From Candidatus Omnitrophota bacterium (GTDB lineage: Bacteria; Omnitrophota; Gorgyraeia; 2-01-FULL-45-10), in NCBI GenBank assembly GCA_026387135.1, contig JAPLMH010000015.1, positions 1 through 6,467 of the forward strand: a stretch of DNA of 6,467 bases. Reading direction: 5' to 3'. Within the stretch, counting starts at the first letter, position 1; each line of letters opens with the position of its first letter. The notes beneath the pieces were generated by a model. It ran no database searches and was not told where the DNA came from. It saw only the letters and a list, made by a program, of their open reading frames with translations. Shown here piece by piece: positions 1 to 5,100 of this stretch. The translations under genes and the position numbers were made by a program.

Positions 1-963
1 ATCATAAAAGATATCCTGGAGCATAAGGGCACGATAGTCGCTACAGATAAGATAGATAAGAAGAGGCCCGAGCTATTTCCCGCCCACAGAGAAGATAAGT
101 ATAAAGCATATGTTTCGATAGGTGAGGGCTGTAATAACTTCTGCTCGTACTGTATAGTTCCCTATGTGCGCGGTAAAGAGAGGTCCAGGGACGCAAAGGA
201 TATAATCAAGGAAGTAAAAGATCTGGCCGGGCGCGGGTTTAAAGAGGTCATGCTCTTGGGGCAGAATGTTAATTCATATAAAGATGTAGGCTTCATTAAC
301 CTTTTGAAAGAACTTAATGATATCAAAGGCATCGAACGCATACGTTTTATGACGAGCCACCCGAAAGACGCGTCGGTGGAACTATTTAAAGCCATGCGCG
401 ATCTCGATAAGGTCTGTGCTCACCTACACCTTCCTCTGCAGGCAGGCTCCGACAGGATATTGAAGCTCATGAACCGCGGCTACAATGCAAGGAAGTATCT
501 AGAGATGGTAAAAGAGTATAAAAAGTATCTGCCCGGGGGCAGCATTACCACAGACATAATAGTCGGTTTCCCATCCGAAACAAAGAAGGATTTCGAGAAG
601 ACCGTAAAGATAATGAAAGATATCGATTTCGACGGGGCATATATGTTCAAATATTCGCCCAGGCCGCCCGCAAAATCCTCCAAACTGAAAGACGACGTCT
701 CTCAAAGAGTTAAGGAGGAGAGACTAGAGACACTCATCAATCTTCAGTGCCAGATCTCGTTAAATAAAAATGAACTATTGACAGGTAAGACTTTTGATGT
801 TTTAGTAGATGGACAGAATAAAAAAGATCCTTCCAAGTTCACCGGCAGGACCGGCACTAATAAGGTGGCCGTCTTTGACGGATCAAAAGATATGATAGGT
901 AGGATCGTCAGCGTTAAGATAGAATCAGTAACGCCCCATGCATTAAGAGGGAGGGTTGTATGA
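1..963 (+). CDS. miaB: tRNA-2-methylthio-N6-dimethylallyladenosine synthase MiaB (5' truncated)
   Basis: Radical-SAM methylthiotransferase that adds the 2-methylthio group to i6A at position 37 of tRNAs reading UNN codons. The frame is open from base 1, so the true start and the N-terminal UPF0004 domain with its auxiliary-cluster cysteines lie upstream; 320 codons are present of the usual 440 or so. The radical-SAM CxxxCxxC motif (CNNFCSYC) is at bases 130-153. It is followed by MLLGQNVNSY (about bases 250-279), a segment typical of MiaB rather than RimO or MtaB, then HLPLQAGSDRILKLMNRGY and TTDIIVGFPSE. The last 60 or so residues form a TRAM RNA-binding domain (GRTGTNKVAVFDG, ending HALRGRVV). 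An ATG at 166 is internal: starting there would lose the iron-sulfur cysteines. The stop TGA overlaps the next start codon as ATGA. The MiaB assignment is strong; paralogous methylthiotransferases are the only real alternative. Confidence 0.95.
   Translation: MIKDILEHKGTIVATDKIDKKRPELFPAHREDKYKAYVSIGEGCNNFCSYCIVPYVRGKERSRDAKDIIKEVKDLAGRGFKEVMLLGQNVNSYKDVGFINLLKELNDIKGIERIRFMTSHPKDASVELFKAMRDLDKVCAHLHLPLQAGSDRILKLMNRGYNARKYLEMVKEYKKYLPGGSITTDIIVGFPSETKKDFEKTVKIMKDIDFDGAYMFKYSPRPPAKSSKLKDDVSQRVKEERLETLINLQCQISLNKNELLTGKTFDVLVDGQNKKDPSKFTGRTGTNKVAVFDGSKDMIGRIVSVKIESVTPHALRGRVV
949..955 (+). promoter_or_regulatory. Shine-Dalgarno site of the TPR-SPOR gene
   Basis: The purine run GGGAGGG lies inside the last codons of miaB, four bases before the ATG at 960. 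It is a strong ribosome binding site and supports that start. It also means the envelope gene can be initiated well in its own right, besides coupling to miaB through the ATGA overlap. Confidence 0.75.
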
Positions 964-1802
964 GTCGTCGCGTGCTTCATATAGCGGCAGTTTTAATAGT
1001 GCTTTCCGTTGCTTTTGCAGGCACATCATACGCGAGAGCGACCGTCGAAAACCTGTCGCAGGTTGAGAAGATATTTTTGCAGGGCAAGTATGACAGGGTA
1101 GTCTCAGAATCGAGCAGATTGATCGATTCGGGAGCTTACGGTAGAGAAGAGCTCTTCTATCTTAAAGGCTTGAGCCAGGCGCAGCTTGCCAGGTTCAGTG
1201 AGGCCCGCCGGACTTTTGAATATATGGTTGAGAGATACCCCAAAGGCAAGAGGGCTTTTGACGGTTATATAGGAATAGGCGATGCCTATTTTTTAGAAGG
1301 AAAATATGCCGAATCGATCTCAAGCTATAACGATGCCCTGGCTAATTTCCCGAACCACAAGAACGCAGCAATAGTTTACTACAAGATCGGCAATGCCTAT
1401 CACAAGCTGGGATCAGAAGATAAGGCAAAAGAATATTTTGATAAGGTGAAGAACGATTCACCGTTGAGTTTCGAATCCAAGATGATCCCTAAAGACCTCG
1501 GAACATCATCGGGTCCGATCGCCGCCGTGAAGTCCTTCTTTAAACCCGATGCTACTTCGGCAGAATCCGATCCCGGCGGCTATTTCTACGTCCAGGCGGG
1601 ATATTTTAAGAGCAGAAGTAACGCCGAAGGTTTGACTGAAAAATTGAAGCGCAAAGGATACGAGAGCTACCTGGCCACTCAGATAAAGAGCGGCTCCACT
1701 TTCTATAAGGTAAAGGTAGGGCGGTTCAAGACCAAAGGTGAGGCCGAAGCGATGTCCGGCAAGCTTAAGTCCGATGGATATAAGACCAGGGTATGCCACT
1801 AG
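960..1802 (+). CDS. Secreted TPR-repeat protein with C-terminal SPOR domain
   Basis: A 280-residue exported protein of no assigned gene name. Residues 1-27 look like a Sec signal peptide: RR near the start, a hydrophobic core (IAAVLIVLSVAFAG), then a possible AxA-type cleavage site near A25-A27. No lipobox cysteine is visible. Residues about 30-169 form tetratricopeptide-like helical hairpins; the clearest are at 64-97, 101-134 (DAYFLEGKYAESISSY) and 136-169 (NAYHKLGSEDKAKEYF). After a Ser/Pro-containing linker, residues about 206-279 form a SPOR domain, with two related halves (YFYVQAGYFKSRSNAEGL and FYKVKVGRFKTKGEAEAM). SPOR domains bind denuded peptidoglycan glycans, often at the division septum, so a periplasmic cell-wall or division role is inferred; the TPRs would bind a protein partner. 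The gene overlaps miaB by 4 bases and miaA by 10, so it is probably co-transcribed with tRNA-modification genes. Domain calls are firm; the cellular role is unknown. Confidence 0.88.
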   Translation: MSRRVLHIAAVLIVLSVAFAGTSYARATVENLSQVEKIFLQGKYDRVVSESSRLIDSGAYGREELFYLKGLSQAQLARFSEARRTFEYMVERYPKGKRAFDGYIGIGDAYFLEGKYAESISSYNDALANFPNHKNAAIVYYKIGNAYHKLGSEDKAKEYFDKVKNDSPLSFESKMIPKDLGTSSGPIAAVKSFFKPDATSAESDPGGYFYVQAGYFKSRSNAEGLTEKLKRKGYESYLATQIKSGSTFYKVKVGRFKTKGEAEAMSGKLKSDGYKTRVCH

Positions 1803-2698
1803 ACAAAAGCGCCGCTATATTCATAGTCGGGCCCACAGCTATCGGAAAGACGGCTCTTGCGCTTGATTTGGCGCGTAAGATCAATGGTGAGATAATCTCC
1901 TGTGATTCGATGCAGGTCTATAAGGGGATGGATATATTAAGCCAATCCCCCAAGAAGACCGAAACAAAAAAAGTCCGCTACCACCTCGTAAGATTTTTAA
2001 GCCCCACAAAAGAGTACTCGGCAGGTTCCTTCAAAAGAATAGCCGCTCATCTTATTGATGATATTATCAGGCGCGGAAAGACCCCCATTATAGCGGGCGG
2101 CACAGGCTTGTATGTTAAAGCCCTTGTGGACGGCCTCTTCCCCACGCCAAAGGCTGACCCGAAGTTCCGTAAAGAGATGTATGATCATGCTGCCCGTTAC
2201 GGAAATATGCGACTATACAAAAAACTGGAAAAGATCGATCCGGATTCGGCGAGCACTATCCACCCAAATAATGTCAGGCGCGTAGTGAGGGCGCTTGAGA
2301 TATGCCATTCTACCGGCCGCACAATGACGGAATTAAAGAGAGGCACGAAGGGCATAGCCGATAAATACAGGATAAAGATCTTCGGCCTCAATGCACCGCG
2401 GGAAGAGGTCTATGCAAATGTAAATGCAAGAGTGGAGAAGATGTTCGCTTCGGGCGTTGTCAGAGAAGTGAAGAAATTATCCGGAAAGAGATTGAGTAGA
2501 ACTGCGAGGGCCGCTTTAGGGCTTAAAGAGATCCTGGGGTATTTAAAAGAAGAATACTCTCTCGACGAAGCGAAAGAGCTTATGAAGCGGAATACCCGCA
2601 GATATGCCAAGAGACAGTTGACATGGTTCCGTGCCGATAAGCGCATAAAGTGGATCAAGGATGGAGAGAAAATAAGATGGAACGAGCTATTACGGTAA
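1793..2698 (+). CDS. miaA: tRNA dimethylallyltransferase MiaA
   Basis: Transfers a dimethylallyl group to N6 of adenosine 37 in tRNAs reading UNN codons, producing i6A, the substrate of MiaB encoded upstream. The 301-residue length matches the family. Visible motifs in order: P-loop GPTAIGKT (13-20), DSMQVYKGMDI (38-48, holding the catalytic-region Asp), GGTGLYVKAL (102-111), HPNNVRRVVRALEI (157-170), GLKEILGY (243-250) and RNTRRYAKRQLTWFR (266-280). The motif usually read as IGTAKP after the DSxQVY block is here ILSQSP, a modest deviation. The ATG at 1793 leaves 12 residues before the P-loop, as expected, but its Shine-Dalgarno is poor (AGGG only one base away). Translation is therefore probably coupled to the preceding gene, with which it overlaps by 10 bases. 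The end overlaps hflX by 22 bases, and the miaA-hflX neighbourhood recalls enterobacteria, though hfq is absent here. Confidence 0.97.
   Translation: MPLDKSAAIFIVGPTAIGKTALALDLARKINGEIISCDSMQVYKGMDILSQSPKKTETKKVRYHLVRFLSPTKEYSAGSFKRIAAHLIDDIIRRGKTPIIAGGTGLYVKALVDGLFPTPKADPKFRKEMYDHAARYGNMRLYKKLEKIDPDSASTIHPNNVRRVVRALEICHSTGRTMTELKRGTKGIADKYRIKIFGLNAPREEVYANVNARVEKMFASGVVREVKKLSGKRLSRTARAALGLKEILGYLKEEYSLDEAKELMKRNTRRYAKRQLTWFRADKRIKWIKDGEKIRWNELLR
2663..2668 (+). promoter_or_regulatory. Shine-Dalgarno site that fixes the hflX start
   Basis: GGAGAG lies within the end of miaA, eight bases before the ATG at 2677. The competing in-frame GTG at 2650 has no comparable site at a suitable distance and would add nine residues that look unlike an HflX N-terminus. 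The ATG is therefore preferred. Confidence 0.65.
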
Positions 2699-3756
2699 CG
2701 GTTGATCTGGGCAAACGCGAAGACTGGACTGCAGAAGAGCGTTCTCATGAATTGAGAGAGCTTGCCTCATCTTGCGGTGCCTCTGTCATCAAGGAGTTAA
2801 TAGTCAACAGGGACAGGATAGATTCAGGCCATTATATAGGCTCAGGCAAGGTAGAGGAGATCGCTATTATATGCGCCGAGGAGAAGATAGATGCCGTTAT
2901 CTTCAATAATGACCTCACGGGAAGCCAGGAGAAGAACCTTGAAAAGATCATAAAGGCAAAGATCGTGGACAGGACGCGGCTGATACTCGATATATTCGCC
3001 CGCCGGGCGCATTCCAATGAAGGAAAACTACAGGTCGAGCTGGCCAGGTTATTATATATGCTTCCGAGGCTTACCGGTAAGGGTGTCGAGATGTCGCGTC
3101 CCGGAGGCGGTATCGGCACTAGCGGCCCAGGCGAACAGAAGCTTGAGGTCGATAGGCGCAGGATCAACTCCCGCATGTCTCGTTTAAAGAAAGAGCTCGA
3201 TGGCTTAAGCAAGCGGCGCGGCATGATGCGTAAGAAGAGGACGAGGAACTCTCTGCCGTCCATAGCGATAGTAGGATATACGAACGCTGGCAAGTCGACG
3301 CTTATCAACGCGTTGACGTCTTCAAACGTGATCGTGCAGGATAAGCTATTTTCTACGCTCGACCCTACCGTTCGCAGATTTGTGCTGCCGGGCAGGCGAG
3401 AGATACTATTTATTGATACAGTAGGTTTTATCGACAGATTGCCTCATCACTTGGTGGAAGCCTTCAAGGCTACGCTGGAGGAAGTGTCGCAGGCCGATAT
3501 GCTTTTACACGTGGTCGATATCAGCCACCCAAAGGCGAAGGAGCAGTCGGATGCTGTGTACAAGGTGCTGGATGAGATAGGCGCTAAAGGCAAACCGGTG
3601 ATCACGGCGCTCAATAAGATAGATAAGGTTCAGGATAGATCCCTTATCGACAAGGCGTTAAAATCGTTTGTCAATCCCGTCCCTATATCCGCTTTAAAGA
3701 GAGAAGGGCTTGATGGGCTTATCGCAAGCCTGATCAATGTCAAAACAAACCCCTAA
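2677..3756 (+). CDS. hflX: GTPase HflX, ribosome-binding
   Basis: Translational GTPase of the OBG-HflX superfamily; family members bind the 50S subunit and, in E. coli, split stalled or stressed ribosomes. With the ATG at 2677 the protein is 359 residues. The N-terminal HflX domain shows YIGSGKVEE (53-61) and the glycine-rich signature GGGIGTSGPGEQKLEVDRR (143-161), which precedes a basic coiled-coil linker (about 162-191). The G domain follows: G1 GYTNAGKS (200-207), the TLDPT region (227-231), G3 DTVGFI (247-252) with LPHHLVEAFKATLEE, G4 NKID (313-316) and G5 SAL (338-340). The protein ends soon after the G domain, so it lacks the extra C-terminal domain of about 50 residues present in the 426-residue E. 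coli protein; compact forms are known elsewhere. The first 22 bases overlap miaA, implying coupling. No terminator hairpin follows the stop. Confidence 0.95.
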   Translation: MERAITVTVDLGKREDWTAEERSHELRELASSCGASVIKELIVNRDRIDSGHYIGSGKVEEIAIICAEEKIDAVIFNNDLTGSQEKNLEKIIKAKIVDRTRLILDIFARRAHSNEGKLQVELARLLYMLPRLTGKGVEMSRPGGGIGTSGPGEQKLEVDRRRINSRMSRLKKELDGLSKRRGMMRKKRTRNSLPSIAIVGYTNAGKSTLINALTSSNVIVQDKLFSTLDPTVRRFVLPGRREILFIDTVGFIDRLPHHLVEAFKATLEEVSQADMLLHVVDISHPKAKEQSDAVYKVLDEIGAKGKPVITALNKIDKVQDRSLIDKALKSFVNPVPISALKREGLDGLIASLINVKTNP

Positions 3757-3761
3757 ATCGC

Positions 3762-3790
3762 TTGACAAAAAGAGCATTTTCGGGTAAACT
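3762..3790 (+). promoter_or_regulatory. Sigma70-type promoter of the hrcA operon
   Basis: A consensus -35 box TTGACA at 3762-3767 is separated by exactly 17 bases from TAAACT at 3785-3790 (four of six matches to TATAAT). It begins six bases after the hflX stop. The predicted transcription start, about seven bases past the -10, falls at about 3796-3797, on the first bases of the CIRCE. A bound repressor would therefore cover the start site. The heat-shock genes appear to use the housekeeping sigma factor with repression, rather than an alternative sigma factor. Confidence 0.88.
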
Positions 3791-3795
3791 CTTCA

Positions 3796-3822
3796 TTAGC
3801 ACTCTTTAATTTAGAGTGCTAA
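3796..3822 (+). promoter_or_regulatory. CIRCE operator (HrcA binding site)
   Basis: TTAGCACTC (3796-3804), a nine-base spacer and GAGTGCTAA (3814-3822) match the CIRCE consensus with no mismatch. The dyad extends by one more pair on each side, giving 11-base arms (3795-3805 and 3813-3823) around a seven-base centre. CIRCE is the binding site of the HrcA repressor, whose gene starts five bases downstream, so the operon is inferred to be autoregulated and induced by heat when HrcA loses activity. The element lies just after the promoter and makes up most of the predicted untranslated leader, so it could also fold as a hairpin in the mRNA. Confidence 0.97.
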
Positions 3823-3827
3823 TTCTT

Positions 3828-4559
3828 ATGAATCCAAACAGACGAAGAGAAGAGATCCTGGAGATGATCATCGACCGGTATATCGAGTCGGCCGAGCCGG
3901 TAGGCTCAAGAGCCATCTCGAGAAAACTCGGTCTTTCGAGCGCCACCATACGCAATGTCATGAGCGATCTAGAGGATGAGGGTTATATAACGCACCCCCA
4001 TACATCCGCCGGCAGGATACCCACAGATAAGGGATACCGTTATTACATAACTACCCTAATGCACAGAAAGAACCTTAACGAAAAAATGGTAAAGATGGTG
4101 GAGGCGCAATACCATCAGAAGGTCGAGAACCTGGGGGATGTACTTGAAAAGACATCGCACCTGATCTCAAGCCTCACCAACTATGTCGGCGTCACGATGA
4201 TGCCGGGAGTTGAGAAGCTGTACTTTGACGGCACGAGCCACCTCATGGAACAGCCGGAATTCCAGGACATATCAAAACTTCATAATCTATTCAAATGCCT
4301 GGAGGACAGGGTCAGTATCCTAAAGGTCCTTTGCGATTCACCGGACGATGACAGATTGACCATACATATAGGTAAAGAGAATAAGTCGAGCAGTTTAAGC
4401 GAATGCAGCATAGTCACCCGCGGATATAAGATAAAGGGCAAGGCGTCTGGAAAGCTCGGCGTTATCGGCCCGAAGCGCATGGTCTATGAAAGGGTCATAC
4501 CCATGGTGGAATATCTTGCCGATACGGTAAGCAATATACTTTACGATATGGACGAATGA
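3828..4559 (+). CDS. hrcA: Heat-inducible transcription repressor HrcA, short form
   Basis: Repressor of class I heat-shock genes that binds CIRCE. Residues 1-75 are the winged-helix DNA-binding region, very well conserved (AEPVGSRAISRKLGLSSAT, then IRNVMSDLEDEGYITHPHTS and AGRIPTDKGYRYYI). A helical segment (about 80-120) ending in SSLTNYVGVTMMPG follows. The C-terminal part (VEKLYFDGTSHLMEQPEF at 128-145, IHIGKENKSSSLSECSIVTR at 179-198, GKLGVIGPKRMVYERVIPMV at 208-227) is also typical. The protein is 243 residues, against about 340 for the family: the stretch normally between NYV..... and .EKL(F/Y)FGG is missing, with the frame intact. That stretch contains the inserted dimerisation domain and the first part of the GAF-like fold. 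ATG 3828 is chosen because the in-frame GTG at 3816 lies inside the CIRCE; the Shine-Dalgarno is very weak. The stop overlaps the grpE start as ATGA. Confidence 0.93.
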   Translation: MNPNRRREEILEMIIDRYIESAEPVGSRAISRKLGLSSATIRNVMSDLEDEGYITHPHTSAGRIPTDKGYRYYITTLMHRKNLNEKMVKMVEAQYHQKVENLGDVLEKTSHLISSLTNYVGVTMMPGVEKLYFDGTSHLMEQPEFQDISKLHNLFKCLEDRVSILKVLCDSPDDDRLTIHIGKENKSSSLSECSIVTRGYKIKGKASGKLGVIGPKRMVYERVIPMVEYLADTVSNILYDMDE

Positions 4560-5098
4560 ATATGAAAGACAAGAATAACGACAAAAAAAATAACGAGATA
4601 CCGGAGACCAAAGAGACGATCACTATCTTGAAGACCGAGTACGAGGCGCTTAAGGCCAAGTGCGATGAGAAAGACGATTTCCAGGATAAATATCTCCGGG
4701 CTCACGCGGAGTTTGAGAATGCCAGGAAAAGAATTGAGAAGGATAAGTACGATTCTCTTAAATATGCCAACGAAAATTTCGTTCTGGACTTTCTGCCGAT
4801 AATCGATTCGCTGGAGATGTCGGAGAAGCATATAAAGGAAGCGAAGGACTTCAAGGCCGTGCAGGAAGGCGTCGATATGATACACGTCCTGATACAGAAA
4901 TTCCTGAAAGATATAGGAGTGGAGAAGATAAAGACCATAAGGGAGAAGTTCGATCCCCATTTTCATGAAGCAGTAGAGACAGTTGACATAAAGGATAAAG
5001 AAGAAGGTACTATAGTCGAAGAATTAAAGCCGGGCTACACTTTCAATGGAAAGCTGTTAAGACCGGCCTCGGTAAAAACAGTAAAACACGGAGGTTAA
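4556..5098 (+). CDS. grpE: Nucleotide exchange factor GrpE
   Basis: Cytosolic co-chaperone that releases ADP from DnaK and so resets its substrate-binding cycle. The protein is 180 residues, within the usual range. Residues 1-20 are charged and low-complexity (many Lys, Asn, Asp, Glu). Residues about 21-75 form the long dimerising helix (ILKTEYEALKAKCDEKDDFQ, then DKYLRAHAEFENARKRIEKD), followed by the helical-bundle region (FVLDFLPIIDSLEMSEKHI) and GVDMIHVLIQKFLKDIGVEK. The conserved REKFDPHFHEAV (129-140) leads into the C-terminal beta-wing that contacts DnaK (VEELKPGYTFNGKLLRPASV, 154-173). The ATG at 4556 overlaps the hrcA stop by four bases, and a second ATG at 4562 is an equally possible start. 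Neither has a good Shine-Dalgarno, so translational coupling to hrcA is likely. An eight-A run occurs early in the gene (4583-4590). Confidence 0.96.
   Translation: MNMKDKNNDKKNNEIPETKETITILKTEYEALKAKCDEKDDFQDKYLRAHAEFENARKRIEKDKYDSLKYANENFVLDFLPIIDSLEMSEKHIKEAKDFKAVQEGVDMIHVLIQKFLKDIGVEKIKTIREKFDPHFHEAVETVDIKDKEEGTIVEELKPGYTFNGKLLRPASVKTVKHGG
5090..5094 (+). promoter_or_regulatory. Strong Shine-Dalgarno site of dnaK
   Basis: GGAGG, sitting in the last codons of grpE, is six bases before the dnaK ATG at 5101. It is the best ribosome binding site in the heat-shock operon and is consistent with DnaK being made in larger amounts than HrcA or GrpE from the same transcript. Confidence 0.8.
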
Positions 5099-5100
5099 AG

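Noticed and set aside
2650..2676. GTG at 2650 as the hflX start
   Set aside because: The nine added residues do not resemble HflX, and ATG 2677 has GGAGAG at a good distance.
2832..3308. A 158-codon open frame on the - strand
   Set aside because: It lies entirely inside hflX, whose motifs are unmistakable on the + strand. Its protein is rich in Ser, Leu and Phe with no recognisable domain, typical of an antisense shadow.
3795..3823. The 11-base inverted repeat read as a transcription terminator
   Set aside because: It is an exact CIRCE, its stem is followed by AATTCTTATG rather than a T-run, and it lies downstream of a good promoter.
3816..3830. GTG at 3816 as the hrcA start
   Set aside because: It lies inside the right arm of the CIRCE, has no ribosome binding site and would add four residues not typical of HrcA. 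ATG 3828 fits the family N-terminus better.
4583..4590. Run of eight A in early grpE as a phase-variation or slippage site
   Set aside because: Lys/Asn-rich coding explains it, it is short for efficient slippage, and switching off an essential co-chaperone would be unlikely.
4541..4966. A 141-codon open frame on the - strand across the hrcA-grpE junction
   Set aside because: It is antisense to conserved grpE coding sequence, and its hydrophobic composition is the expected mirror of Lys/Glu-rich helices. It does not look like a real membrane protein.
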